From contig JACZYW010000003.1 in assembly GCA_022570885.1 (NCBI GenBank), positions 1 to 38,081 of the forward strand: 38,081 nucleotides of DNA, read 5' to 3'. A program made the position numbers and the translations under genes. Below are positions 15,662 to 25,064 of the stretch, piece by piece. Each line of letters opens with the position of its first letter. The first letter of the stretch is position 1. Source of the stretch: Chloroflexota bacterium (GTDB lineage: Bacteria; Chloroflexota; Dehalococcoidia; DSTF01; RBG-16-68-14). Below the pieces are notes generated by a model. It saw only the letters and a program-made list of their open reading frames with translations. It made no database searches and was not told the DNA's origin.

Positions 15662-16338
15662 TGCAGATCGATGCTCTGACGACGCCAGAGGAAGAGACGG
15701 CCGCCGCCCGCAGCAGCCTCTACCGGCTTCTGGCCGATGGCTTCGTCTATCCAGATAAGGCCTGCTTCGCCGCCATCAAGGCGGGCCGCTATCGAGATGA
15801 CGCGCAGGGAATCTGTGACGCTCTTCCCTATGATCTGGAGCCCGCCTACGATGGCCTCGTCGCTTCCGGCACCTACATGGACTTTCAGGCCGAGTACCTG
15901 CGGTTGTTCGAGCTTGGCACAGGCATGCCGCCGTGCCCCCTCTTCAGCGGCCTGTTTCAGGGTGGCCGCAAGGCAGTGATGGAGGAGCTCACCCGCTTCT
16001 ACCACTTCTTCGGCCTCTCGATCGAGCAGGGCAGCGGCGAGCTGCCGGACCACATCACGACCGAGCTTGAGTTCATGCACTTTCTTACGTTCAAGGAGCT
16101 GATGGCGCTACGGCAGGGCGAGGACGCGGTTCCCTGCCGCCGGGCGCAGGCGGACTTCCTGGAACGGCAGCTCGTATCGTGGCTGCCGGCGCTGGAGGAG
16201 CGACTGCAGAAGCTGGAGCCGCCGACGTTCTACGTTGCGTTGGTCTGGCTGACGAGCGCCGTTACCCGGGCCGAACTCGATTCGCTCCGCCAGACACTGG
16301 AACGAACCGCCACGATCCCCCTGGAGGTACGGGCATGA
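15661..16338 (+). CDS. TorD/DdhD-like molybdoenzyme assembly chaperone
   Basis: A 225-residue, probably all-helical protein: 'ARSSLYRLLADGFVYPD', 'DFQAEYLRLFELG', 'CPLFSGLFQGG', 'EELTRFYHFFGL' and 'PDHITTELEFMHFLTFKEL' follow the TorD/NarJ/DdhD pattern, including the ExE/D-x-x-x-x-E-F-M-x-x-L segment. Such chaperones hold the apo alpha subunit until bis-MGD is inserted and, where relevant, guard its Tat signal. It overlaps beta 1 by one base and the MobB fusion by four (ATGA), so synthesis is coupled to both enzyme and cofactor. It is the only chaperone for three alpha subunits and may serve all of them. Confidence 0.85.
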   Translation: MQIDALTTPEEETAAARSSLYRLLADGFVYPDKACFAAIKAGRYRDDAQGICDALPYDLEPAYDGLVASGTYMDFQAEYLRLFELGTGMPPCPLFSGLFQGGRKAVMEELTRFYHFFGLSIEQGSGELPDHITTELEFMHFLTFKELMALRQGEDAVPCRRAQADFLERQLVSWLPALEERLQKLEPPTFYVALVWLTSAVTRAELDSLRQTLERTATIPLEVRA

Positions 16339-17450
16339 CCGCTGCCATCTGCATCGTAGGAAGCAAGAACGCCGGAAAGACGTCGCTTATCGAGCGATTG
16401 TTGCCGGAGTTGATAGCCCGCGGCCGCCGGGTAGCCACCATCAAGCACGATGCCCATGACTTCGAGATCGACCTGCCCGGAAAGGACACATGGCGTCACC
16501 GCCAGGCTGGAAGTGGCACGACGATCATCGCCTCTTCTACCAAAGTCGCCATGGTGCGGCTGACGGAACGAGAGGCACCACTGGAGGAGCTGCTTCGTCT
16601 GGTGGACCGCTCCTACGACTTGGTGCTCGTCGAAGGTCTACGCCGTAGTCCGCTGCCGAAGATCCTCGTCCACCGATCGGAACTGGGGCTCGAGCCGCCC
16701 CATGTGCTCGGCGAGGTATGGGCCGTCGTCTCGAACGGCAAGACTGACGTCGCGCCAGCAGCGCCGCGGTTCCGGCCGGACGAGGTAGCTGCCCTGGCCG
16801 ACCTGATCGAGCAGCGGCTGCTGGGCGGGCCGTCGCAGACGCCGGCCTGGAATCTCCCGGCGCTGCTGGCGGAGGCTGGCCGGATGCACGGCCACCTCTG
16901 TCCGGGACAGGTGCTCGGCGTGCGCATGGCGATCCTGGGCTGCGAACGTCTCGGCATCTTCGACCCGAAGTTGTCGAAGCGGCTGATCGCGTTCGTCGAA
17001 ACTGACCGGTGCGGCGCTGACGCCGTCCAGACGGTCACCGGCTGCACACTGGGCAAGCGCACGCTGAAGTTCGTCGATTATGGCAAGCTGGCAGCGACCT
17101 TCCTCGATACCGAAACTGGCCGGGCGGTGCGGGTCGCTGCCCGCGAGAGCGCGCGGGGGGCGTCGGAAAGGTTCGCTCCAGAGGAGTTGGACCCGCATCA
17201 GGCGCAGCTTCGCGCCTACAAAGCCCTGCCCGACGACGAGCTGTTCGCCGTCGAAGAGGTGCGCGTCGCCCTCAGCGAGGCCGACTTGCCCGGGCGGCCA
17301 CGCCATCGCGTGGTGTGTGACTCATGTGGCGAAGAGGTGAACGACGGCCGCGACGTATCGGAGGGCGGCCGGACGCACTGCCGCGCCTGCGCAACCGGCG
17401 CATACTACGCGCCGGTCGGAGAGGCGCAACGAAAGCAGGTGCGGGCATGA
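16335..17450 (+). CDS. mobB: MobB-FmdE fusion (molybdopterin-guanine dinucleotide biosynthesis)
   Basis: A 371-residue two-domain protein. Residues 1-160 are MobB: P-loop 'VGSKNAGKTSLIERLL', 'VATIKHDAHDFEID' and 'LVLVEGLRRSPLPKI'. Residues about 180-330 are an FmdE-type domain ('MHGHLCPGQVLGVRMA', 'VETDRCGADAVQTVTGCTLG'). A short treble-clef zinc ribbon (CDSC...CRAC) ends it. MobB is a GTPase that assists MobA; FmdE-like domains bind metal through the HxHxCPG-type motif and are associated with molybdenum or tungsten enzymes, with unclear chemistry. The ATG overlaps the chaperone stop by four bases and the gene overlaps mobA by four. The fusion suggests metal or cofactor delivery dedicated to this operon (inference). 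Confidence 0.87.
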   Translation: MTAAICIVGSKNAGKTSLIERLLPELIARGRRVATIKHDAHDFEIDLPGKDTWRHRQAGSGTTIIASSTKVAMVRLTEREAPLEELLRLVDRSYDLVLVEGLRRSPLPKILVHRSELGLEPPHVLGEVWAVVSNGKTDVAPAAPRFRPDEVAALADLIEQRLLGGPSQTPAWNLPALLAEAGRMHGHLCPGQVLGVRMAILGCERLGIFDPKLSKRLIAFVETDRCGADAVQTVTGCTLGKRTLKFVDYGKLAATFLDTETGRAVRVAARESARGASERFAPEELDPHQAQLRAYKALPDDELFAVEEVRVALSEADLPGRPRHRVVCDSCGEEVNDGRDVSEGGRTHCRACATGAYYAPVGEAQRKQVRA

Positions 17451-18106
17451 CAGGCGAAGTGATGGGCGCGGTGCTGGCCGGAGGCCGCGGCCGTCGCATC
17501 GGCGGTGACAAGCCGTCGCTGGAGGTGGGCGGGCAAACGATGGTGCGCCACGCCGTCGATGCTCTGCGTCTGGCAAGGCTAGATGTCACCTTGGTGCTGC
17601 GCGCTCATCAGCCGGTGCCACTCACTGCCCATACGTTTGCTGTCGTCCGAGACGAGGTGGAGAACGCCGGCCCCTTGGGCGGCCTACATGCCCTTCTGCG
17701 CTGGCTGCCGATGGAGTGGACGTTGGTCGTACCATGCGATCAGCCTTTCCTGACGCCGGATCTACTGCGCGGGCTGCTGGTGCAACCGAGGGGAGGCGTC
17801 GACGCCATCGTGGGGCGGCCAGCCAACCTGCCTGAGCCGCTGCCCGGCCTCTACCGCCACACTTGCCTTGGCGCTATCGAAGAGGCGCTAACCCAAGGCG
17901 AGCGCAGCCTCCGGGAGCTCCTCACCAAGCTCCGGCTAAGCGAAGTCCCTAAGACGACGCTCTGCCGGTGGGACCCCCGGCTCCTCTCGTATCTGAACGT
18001 TAACACCCCGGCCGACCTAGAGCGGGCGCGCGCCCTCGCCACGCCGGTCGCGCCGGTTAATAGCGAACACCGCGAGCTTCAAGAGGCCATGAACCATCGG
18101 AGGTGA
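17447..18106 (+). CDS. mobA: Molybdenum cofactor guanylyltransferase MobA
   Basis: A 219-residue nucleotidyltransferase that joins GMP to molybdopterin to make MGD, the cofactor form required by DMSO-reductase-family enzymes. The N-terminal GTP-binding loop is 'AVLAGGRGRRIGGDKPSLEVGG'. The metal/substrate region is 'VVPCDQPFLTPDLLRGLL', and 'LNVNTPADLERA' near the C-terminus is a standard MobA ending. The ATG overlaps the MobB-FmdE stop by four bases, and the gene ends 2 bases before alpha subunit 2. Its place between the two enzyme sets shows that the operon carries its own cofactor-finishing step; the early moa and moe genes are not in the window. Confidence 0.92.
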   Translation: MTGEVMGAVLAGGRGRRIGGDKPSLEVGGQTMVRHAVDALRLARLDVTLVLRAHQPVPLTAHTFAVVRDEVENAGPLGGLHALLRWLPMEWTLVVPCDQPFLTPDLLRGLLVQPRGGVDAIVGRPANLPEPLPGLYRHTCLGAIEEALTQGERSLRELLTKLRLSEVPKTTLCRWDPRLLSYLNVNTPADLERARALATPVAPVNSEHRELQEAMNHRR

Positions 18107-18108
18107 GC

Positions 18109-20940
18109 ATGCCTGGTCGAACGAAAGCCAAGACGAAAGCACCATCGACAGCCGACCGTTATCGCCAGCGCTGGCGCTGGGACAGCGTCGCCTGGGGCAG
18201 CCATTGTGTGGACTGCTATCCCAGCAACTGTCCGTACCGTGTCTTTGTCCGCGATGGCAAGGTGGTGCGGGAGGAGCAGTCGGGCACCTTCTCCACGATC
18301 GAGCCCGGCGTACCGGACATGAACCCCGCCGGCTGTCAGAAGGGCGCCATGTGGAGCCAGATGCTCTACGGCCAGGAGCGGGCTCTCTACCCGATGAAAC
18401 GGACGGGGCCTCGCGGCTCCGGCAAATGGCAACGCGTCTCCTGGGATCAGGCGTTGACTGAGATCGCCGACAAGCTCATCGATACGATCCAGGAGGTCGG
18501 GCCGGAGTCCATCGTACGCATTGGCGCGCCGGCCGAGGGGGGCATGCAGGTGCTCGTCTGCGCGAGCGCGCTGATCAGCCGCCTCGGCGGTATCTCGACA
18601 GACGTGCAGGCGGAGATCAACGACTTCAGCCCCGGCCTCTACACGACCTTCGGCAAGTTCGATCCGGCGCCCAGCGTGGACGACTACTTCCACTCTGAGC
18701 TGATCCTTATCTGGCACTGCAACCCCATCTACACCATCATTCCCTGGTACCACTTTGTCGCCGAGGCGCGCTACAACGGCGCGGAGGTCGCGCTGATTGC
18801 GCCCGACTACAGCCCCTCCGCCCTCCACACCGATATCTTCGCGCCGGTTCGCGTGGGGACAGACGCGGCGTTGGCGCTCGGCATGTGCCAGATCATCATC
18901 GAGGAGGGGCTCTACCACGCCGGCTTCGTGAAAGACCAGACCGACCTGCCGCTGCTGGTGCGGCTCGATAACAGGCGCTTCCTCCGCGCCAGCGATGTGG
19001 ACGGCGGCCGGGACGACCAGTTCTACTGGTTCGACACGAAGACGGAGAGCGTGGTCGAGGCGCCTCGTGGCACCCTTGCCCTGGGCGACGTCGATCCTGC
19101 TCTCGAGGGAGCATTCGAGGCGACGCTGTCTGACGGCTCGAAGGTGCAGGTAACGCCCGTCTTTGTCCTCCTGCGCGAGCTGCTGAACAAGGACTACACG
19201 CCGGAGAAGGCTTCCAAGATCTGCGATGTCCACCCGGACGTGATGCGGCGTATCGCCCGCACGGCGGCCCGCAAGCGTACACGTCTCCTTATGGGCTGGA
19301 ACTCCGGCAAGTACTACCACGGCGACCTGATGGAACGCTCTATGGCGCTGTTCTTGGCCCTCACCGGAAACTGGGGAAAGAAGGGCACAGGCGCTCGCTC
19401 CTGGGCCGTAGGCATGTTCGATGGGATGGGCATCACGCCCGCGAAGGCGGCCCCCGGCCCGGAGGCCGCTCGCCAGATGCTCGCGATGCGCGACCAGGGC
19501 CTGGACGCCCTCAAGGCGGAAGACCCCACGATGACCGACGAGATCGCCGTGGCCGAGCAGGGCTACCGCGCCGCGCGCCTGGGTGGCATGGTGCCGCCCG
19601 TCTTCTTCTGGTACTACCACTGCGGCTACCGCGAGCGCTGGAACAAGGCGGAATGGAACGACCCCAGCATGAAGCGCACGTTCGACGAGTATGTCGAAGA
19701 GGGCATCGAGCGCGGCTGGTGGGAGGGATTCCGCACGCCCGACGAGAAGACGCCGCCCCAGGTGATCTTCGAGATCGGCAGCAATCTGTTACGCCGCCAG
19801 CGCGGCGGCGCGAACGTGCTGCTGAAAGAGCTGTGGCCTAAGCTCAAGCTCATCGTCACGATCGACTGGCGGATGAACACCACCGGCCTCTACTCGGACT
19901 ACATCCTGCCGGCGGCCCATCATTACGAGAAGCCGAATCTCTGCTACCCCGTCCCTGACATCCTCAACATCACGCTCTCGGACAAAGCGGCCGAACCGCC
20001 CGGAGAGGCGAAGTCCGAGTGGCAGATCACGCTCGCCCTGGCAAAGAAGATCGAGGAGCGGGCGAAGGCGCGCAACTTCGTTGAGTATCAGACGCGCGGG
20101 TTTTCCATCCGCCTGGACACGCTGTACAACTCGCTCACGAAAAACGGCGCCCTCGCCGAAGACGACCGGTTCATGGACGAGATGATTCGCGATAGCGTCG
20201 TCGCAGGGGTGCTGCCCAAGGGAACCAATCTGAAGACCCTACGCAAGAAGGGACACGTGCGATTCATCGACTGGGGCAAGAGTCCGATGGCGCTGGCCCA
20301 GGCGTCGGACTTGAAGCCCGACGAGACCATGGCCCCATTCCGCTGGCATACCGAGAAGAAGCAGCCCTTCCCCACGCTCACCCGCCGCGCCCAGTTCTAC
20401 ATTGACCACGACTGGTTCTTGGAGGCCGGCGAGGAGCTGCCCATGCACAAGGAGACGCCCATGCAGGGCGGCGACTATCCGTTCCAGCTCACGTCAGGCC
20501 ACCCGCGGCACAGCATCCACTCGATGAACATGACGAACAAAATAATACTGGAGACGCACCGCGGCCATCCCTTCATGTTCATGAACCCGGACGACGCTCG
20601 CACCTGCGGCGTCGAGGACGATGAGGAGGTGAGCGTCCACAACGACGTGGCGTCCATCCAGATAGCGGTCAAGATCTCCGCCACAGTACGCCCCGGCCAG
20701 GTCATTATCTACAACGGCTGGGAACCCTACCAGTTCCGCAAGTGGAGAGGCGCCGAGAACGTAGAGCCGGGAATGGTGAAATGGCTGCACTTGGCGGGCG
20801 GCTATGGCCACCTCCAGTACCGAAGCATCCATTGGCAGCCGATACCCATCGACCGCGCCATTCACGTAGACGTCACGAAGATCAAGCCGAAGTCCCGGGC
20901 AGTGAACGGCGCTAAGACAAGCCGTCGCCGCCGGCGGTAG
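18109..20940 (+). CDS. Molybdopterin oxidoreductase alpha subunit 2 (type II DMSO reductase family)
   Basis: A 943-residue catalytic subunit. The Fe-S motif is H32-x3-C36-x4-C41 with a fourth Cys in 'AGCQKG', the His-plus-three-Cys set expected for type II enzymes. The probable Mo ligand is D172 in 'EINDFSPG'. It is clearly closer to alpha 3 than to alpha 1 ('DDYFHSELILIWHCNPIYT', 'LNRRRF/LDNRRF', 'GKYYHGDLMERS'). The N-terminus is basic ('MPGRTKAKTKAPSTADRY') with no hydrophobic signal, so it is probably cytoplasmic or exported only in complex with a partner. I chose ATG 18109, with GGAGG five bases upstream, over GTG 18103. Beta 2 follows after 14 bases. Confidence 0.92.
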   Translation: MPGRTKAKTKAPSTADRYRQRWRWDSVAWGSHCVDCYPSNCPYRVFVRDGKVVREEQSGTFSTIEPGVPDMNPAGCQKGAMWSQMLYGQERALYPMKRTGPRGSGKWQRVSWDQALTEIADKLIDTIQEVGPESIVRIGAPAEGGMQVLVCASALISRLGGISTDVQAEINDFSPGLYTTFGKFDPAPSVDDYFHSELILIWHCNPIYTIIPWYHFVAEARYNGAEVALIAPDYSPSALHTDIFAPVRVGTDAALALGMCQIIIEEGLYHAGFVKDQTDLPLLVRLDNRRFLRASDVDGGRDDQFYWFDTKTESVVEAPRGTLALGDVDPALEGAFEATLSDGSKVQVTPVFVLLRELLNKDYTPEKASKICDVHPDVMRRIARTAARKRTRLLMGWNSGKYYHGDLMERSMALFLALTGNWGKKGTGARSWAVGMFDGMGITPAKAAPGPEAARQMLAMRDQGLDALKAEDPTMTDEIAVAEQGYRAARLGGMVPPVFFWYYHCGYRERWNKAEWNDPSMKRTFDEYVEEGIERGWWEGFRTPDEKTPPQVIFEIGSNLLRRQRGGANVLLKELWPKLKLIVTIDWRMNTTGLYSDYILPAAHHYEKPNLCYPVPDILNITLSDKAAEPPGEAKSEWQITLALAKKIEERAKARNFVEYQTRGFSIRLDTLYNSLTKNGALAEDDRFMDEMIRDSVVAGVLPKGTNLKTLRKKGHVRFIDWGKSPMALAQASDLKPDETMAPFRWHTEKKQPFPTLTRRAQFYIDHDWFLEAGEELPMHKETPMQGGDYPFQLTSGHPRHSIHSMNMTNKIILETHRGHPFMFMNPDDARTCGVEDDEEVSVHNDVASIQIAVKISATVRPGQVIIYNGWEPYQFRKWRGAENVEPGMVKWLHLAGGYGHLQYRSIHWQPIPIDRAIHVDVTKIKPKSRAVNGAKTSRRRRR

Positions 20941-20954
20941 CAAAGGAGGCAATC

Positions 20955-21998
20955 ATGGCAGCGAAACAATCACAGACTGCTCCACTGAAGCAGATAGCGA
21001 TGGTGTTCGACCTGAACAAGTGCATCGGCTGCCAGACCTGCTCGGTCGCCTGCAAGGTGCTCTGGACCCAAGAGGAGGGCGAGGAGTACCAGTGGTGGTG
21101 CACGGTCAACACGTTGCCTGGCCGCGGCCATCCCAAGGATTGGGAGCAGATGGGAGGCGGCTATGGTAGCGGTGGTTCCCCTGCAGCCGGACGTCTTCCA
21201 TCTCGAGCGGAGTTCGGCGGCGGCTGGGAATACAACTACGAGGAGGTCTACACCAGTAAGGAACACATCCCGCTCCGGCCTGTCGATAGCAACGGTACGA
21301 CCAGTTGGGGCCCCAACTGGGACGAGGATGAAGGTGGCGGCGAATACCCCAACAGCTACTTCTTCTACATGCCCCGGCTCTGCAACCACTGCACCCGTCC
21401 CGTCTGCGTGGAGGCGTGTCCTCGGGGCGCCATGTCCAAGCGTCCCAAGGACGGCATCGTCCTGCGAGACGAGGACGAATGTCGGGGGTACCGGTTCTGC
21501 ATGGAGGCCTGCCCCTACAAGAAGATCTACTTCAACCTGGCGCGACAGGTAAGCCAGCACTGCATCCTGTGCTTTCCCCGGCTGGAGAAGAACGTCGCGC
21601 CTGCCTGCGTGCGCCAGTGTCCCGGACGTCTCGTCTTTGTCGGATACCTGGACGACGAGGAGGGCCCGATCCACAAGCTGGTGAATCAGTGGCGGGTGGC
21701 ACTGCCCCTGCATCCCGAGTACGGCACCGGCGCGAACATCTTCTACATCCCGCCGCTCGCGCCGTACCGGCTCAACGAGGACAGCAGCCTGGACGAATCA
21801 ACGCCGCGCATCCCCATGGCGGAGCTGGAGCGGCTCTTCGGCCCGCGGGTGGGCTCGGCCCTGGACACGATGCGAACAGAGATGGAGAAGAAGCGACGCG
21901 GGGAGCCATCCGAGTTGATGGATACGCTCATCGTCTATCACTGGAACGAACTGCTGGGCCCCTGGACCCGAGACCCGGCGAGCATCCACTGGCGCTGA
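20955..21998 (+). CDS. Fe-S beta subunit 2 (type II DMSO reductase family)
   Basis: A 347-residue paralog of beta 1. Clusters are C23-x2-C26-x2-C29-x3-C33; 'CNHCTRPVCVEACP'; 'CRGYRFCMEACP' with Tyr for the second Cys ([3Fe-4S] signature); and 'CILC...CVRQCPGR'. The start has a clear AAAGGAGG. It sits between alpha 2 and alpha 3 and is the only beta gene near either, so it may serve both (inference). No signal peptide is present; in Tat-exported family members the beta subunit travels with its alpha subunit. Confidence 0.9.
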   Translation: MAAKQSQTAPLKQIAMVFDLNKCIGCQTCSVACKVLWTQEEGEEYQWWCTVNTLPGRGHPKDWEQMGGGYGSGGSPAAGRLPSRAEFGGGWEYNYEEVYTSKEHIPLRPVDSNGTTSWGPNWDEDEGGGEYPNSYFFYMPRLCNHCTRPVCVEACPRGAMSKRPKDGIVLRDEDECRGYRFCMEACPYKKIYFNLARQVSQHCILCFPRLEKNVAPACVRQCPGRLVFVGYLDDEEGPIHKLVNQWRVALPLHPEYGTGANIFYIPPLAPYRLNEDSSLDESTPRIPMAELERLFGPRVGSALDTMRTEMEKKRRGEPSELMDTLIVYHWNELLGPWTRDPASIHWR

Positions 21999-22064
21999 GG
22001 CCGGCGCAATGACGCTTGCCAGACCTTCGGGCCGGGCGCAGGCCTCGACGTCGAAGGAGGCGAG

Positions 22065-25064
22065 ATGTCAAGTAAGCGCGAGCGGCAACTGACGAAAAGC
22101 TCAGGCGACGCGTCGCTTCAGCTTTTGGGCCAGCACATCACCCGCAGGAGCTTCCTAAAGGGCGCCTCGCTGGGTGTGGCCGCACTCTACCTGACGCAGT
22201 TGGGCTGCCGGGGTGGCGAGGAAGGCATCCGCCGCGTCGTCGAGCAGAGCTCCCTCTACGGCAACTGGACCGACCTCTACCGTCAGAAGTGGACCTGGGA
22301 CAAGGTCACCTGGGGGACGCATCTCATCGACTGCTACCCGGGGAGCTGCCTCTTCCGCGTCTACACCAAGGACGGCGTCGTCTGGCGCGAGGAGCAGGCG
22401 GGCCTCTACCCGGAGATCGAGCCCGGCGTGCCGGACATGAACCCCCGTGGCTGCCAGAAGGGCGCCTGCTTCAGCGACGTCATGTACGGGCCAGAGCGAT
22501 TGCGCCACCCTCTGCGGCGTGTTGGCGAACGGGGCGCCGGCAAGTGGGAGCGCATCTCCTGGGACGAGGCGCTCACCGTGGTCGCAGACGGCATGCTCGA
22601 TGCGATGGAGGAGGTGGGGCCGGAGTCGATCATCTACGAGACCGGCCCCGGCAACGGCGGCATCGTCAACGGGCCGCTGCCCGGCTGGCGCCTCTCTCGG
22701 CTGATCGGGGCAACGGTGCTCGATACCAACGGCATGATCGGCGATTTCAACGTCGGCCTCTACGAAACGTTCGGCAAGTTTCAGTTCGTCTCGTCCGTCG
22801 ATGACTGGTTTCACGCCGATCTGATCCTCACCTGGCACATGAACCCTGTCTTCACCCGAATCCCCAGCGCCCACTTTATCTACGAGGCGCGTTACCACGG
22901 CACTCAAGTCGTCAACATCTCGCCGGACTACAACGCCTCTGCCGTTCACGCCGACCTCTGGGTGCCCGTCGAGCCGGGGTCGGACGCGGCGCTGGCACTG
23001 GCCATGTGCCGGATCATCATCGACGAGGGGTGGGTGAACCATGACTTCGTCGTAGAGCAGACGGACCTCCCCCTCCTGGTTCGGCTGGATAACCGCCGCT
23101 ACCTGCGCCAGACCGACCTCGAGCCTGAGGAGCCGGACGCGCGCGATGACCAGTTCTACGTGTGGGATGAGGAGTCCGGCGGACCTGCGCTCGCACCGCG
23201 CGACACGCTGCGAATGAAAGTCCGCCCGGCGCTGGAAGGCCGCTTCGCCGTCGCCCTTCCCGGCGGCGAGCAGATAGAGGTCACGACAGTCTTCGAGCTG
23301 CTGCGCGAGCGGCTGGACGCCTACACGCCAGAGCATGCAGCGTCCATTACCGGTGTTCGGCCTTCGATCATCCGGCGCCTGGCGAAGATGGTTGCGGAGG
23401 CGAAGCGCGTTCACATCTTGCAGGGCTGGAACGTCAATAAGTACTACCACGGCGACCTGATCGAGCGCTCGCAGGCGCTGCTGCTGGCGCTCACCGGCAA
23501 CTTTGGCCGCAAGGGCACGGGCATGCGCGGCTTCAACACCGGCCAGCTCCAGGTGGGAACAGTGGTGAAAGACCACGCCGGCATCGAGGGCTTCATCAAG
23601 CTCGCCGAAAACGTGCTGAGCGTTGAAGAGGAGCTGCTCGCGGAAGATCCCACGCTCACGGAGGAGATGCTCGCCATCGGCGTGGAGCAGGCGGAGTCGC
23701 AGCGGCGGGTGCTCCTGCCTTACCCGTCCGGACCGCTGACTGTCCCAGCCGCCTTCTACTGGTACTGGCACGCCGGCTATAAGGAGGTTTGGAACCGGCC
23801 AGAGTGGTCGGACCCGGCGATGAAGCGGCCGTTGGGCGAGTACTTGGATGAGGCCGTCGCGAAAGGCTGGTGGGAGGGTGTTGCACTACCGCCTCCGGAC
23901 CGGCCGCCGCGCGTGCTCATGGAAGTTGGCTGCTCTACGCTGCGGCGAACTCGGGGTGGCTACAAGATCCTGCGCGAGCGCCTCTGGCCGCAGCTCAAAC
24001 TCATCACCACGGTCGATGTGCGAATGAGCGCCACCGCTCGCCAGTCGGACATCGTGCTGCCGGCGGCAGGCTTCTACGAGAAGACGGACTTTCGCTTCCC
24101 TACGGCCCATATCAATTTCCTCACCTTTACCGAGCAAGCGGTGAAACCCGTCGGCGAGTCGAAGCCCGAGTGGGAGATCTTCTCGCTGCTTGCCAGCAAG
24201 ATTCAGGAGCGCGCCCAGGCCCGCGGCATGACGACGGTCACCGACGCCGACGGCCGCGAGTTCCCGCTCGACCAGCTCGTCGAGCGCTTCTCCATGCACG
24301 GCGCGGTGCGCGAGCACGACGGCGAGGCCCTGGCCGAGGACATGGTGCGCGATACCGTGCGCGTCGGCGCGCTGCCGGAGCGCACCTCTCTCGAGACGTT
24401 TCGCAAGAAGGGCATCGTACGCTTCACGGGCCTGGGCCAGACGGCAGAAGGGCTCAACATGGCGACGGACATCAAGCAAAACGAGACAGTCTCGCCCCTG
24501 CGCTGGCACATCGAGCGGAAGATGCCCTATCCCACTCTCACCCGCCGCATCCAGTTCTACATCGACCATGAGTGGTTCCTGGAGGCGGACGAGGCGCTGC
24601 CTCGCCACAAGCCCAACCCCCGGATGGGCGGCTCGTTTCCCCTCACCATGGTGAGCGGCCATCTCAGATGGAGCATTCACTCCACTTGGGTGGCGAACCG
24701 ACTGATGCTCCAGACACACCGAGGCGAACCATTCCTCATGATGAACCCTCAGGACGCCGTCGCGAGAGGCTTGGCTGATAACGACGAGGTGCGCGTGTAC
24801 AACGACTTCGACGACTTCCATGTGCGCGTTAAGTTCTCGCCGTCGGTGCGGCCTGGGGAGGTGATCATCTACCACGCATGGGAGCCTTACCAGTACCGCA
24901 ACTGGAAGCCGTACGACACCGTGATCCCCGGCATGATCAAGTGGCTCCACCTAGCGGGCGGCTACGGCCATCTCAAGTTCTGGCGCAACAACTGGCAGCC
25001 CCAGCAGGCCGACCGGGCCATTGCCGTAGACGTAGAGAAATCGTCCTCGGAGGCAGTAGTGTGA
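22065..25064 (+). CDS. Molybdopterin oxidoreductase alpha subunit 3, Tat-exported (type II DMSO reductase family)
   Basis: A 999-residue catalytic subunit, the only one of the three with a Tat signal: R27-R28-S-F-L-K-G followed by a hydrophobic run 'ASLGVAALYLTQLG' and C48. The Cys could mark a lipid anchor, although 'TQLGC' is a poor lipobox. The Fe-S motif is H86-x3-C90-x4-C95 plus a Cys in 'RGCQKG'. The probable Mo ligand is D227 in 'MIGDFNVG', within the 'GLYETFGKF' context that it shares with alpha 2. GGAGG precedes the ATG. It overlaps the permease start (TGATG). It should act outside the membrane in the ethylbenzene/DMS dehydrogenase manner; its partners are unclear. Confidence 0.93.
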   Translation: MSSKRERQLTKSSGDASLQLLGQHITRRSFLKGASLGVAALYLTQLGCRGGEEGIRRVVEQSSLYGNWTDLYRQKWTWDKVTWGTHLIDCYPGSCLFRVYTKDGVVWREEQAGLYPEIEPGVPDMNPRGCQKGACFSDVMYGPERLRHPLRRVGERGAGKWERISWDEALTVVADGMLDAMEEVGPESIIYETGPGNGGIVNGPLPGWRLSRLIGATVLDTNGMIGDFNVGLYETFGKFQFVSSVDDWFHADLILTWHMNPVFTRIPSAHFIYEARYHGTQVVNISPDYNASAVHADLWVPVEPGSDAALALAMCRIIIDEGWVNHDFVVEQTDLPLLVRLDNRRYLRQTDLEPEEPDARDDQFYVWDEESGGPALAPRDTLRMKVRPALEGRFAVALPGGEQIEVTTVFELLRERLDAYTPEHAASITGVRPSIIRRLAKMVAEAKRVHILQGWNVNKYYHGDLIERSQALLLALTGNFGRKGTGMRGFNTGQLQVGTVVKDHAGIEGFIKLAENVLSVEEELLAEDPTLTEEMLAIGVEQAESQRRVLLPYPSGPLTVPAAFYWYWHAGYKEVWNRPEWSDPAMKRPLGEYLDEAVAKGWWEGVALPPPDRPPRVLMEVGCSTLRRTRGGYKILRERLWPQLKLITTVDVRMSATARQSDIVLPAAGFYEKTDFRFPTAHINFLTFTEQAVKPVGESKPEWEIFSLLASKIQERAQARGMTTVTDADGREFPLDQLVERFSMHGAVREHDGEALAEDMVRDTVRVGALPERTSLETFRKKGIVRFTGLGQTAEGLNMATDIKQNETVSPLRWHIERKMPYPTLTRRIQFYIDHEWFLEADEALPRHKPNPRMGGSFPLTMVSGHLRWSIHSTWVANRLMLQTHRGEPFLMMNPQDAVARGLADNDEVRVYNDFDDFHVRVKFSPSVRPGEVIIYHAWEPYQYRNWKPYDTVIPGMIKWLHLAGGYGHLKFWRNNWQPQQADRAIAVDVEKSSSEAVV

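Noticed and set aside
18079-19620. 513-residue minus-strand ORF inside alpha subunit 2
   Set aside because: Antisense shadow of the catalytic subunit; composition rich in His, Arg and Val as expected of such shadows.
22155-23771. 538-residue minus-strand ORF inside alpha subunit 3
   Set aside because: Antisense shadow of a conserved molybdopterin gene; no recognisable domain and no ribosome site.
11138-25064. Assigning the enzymes as perchlorate, selenate or nitrate reductase
   Set aside because: Motifs place them in the type II family only; the SCP2 and flavoenzyme partners and the heme gamma subunit do not single out an oxyanion reductase, and substrate cannot be read by eye.
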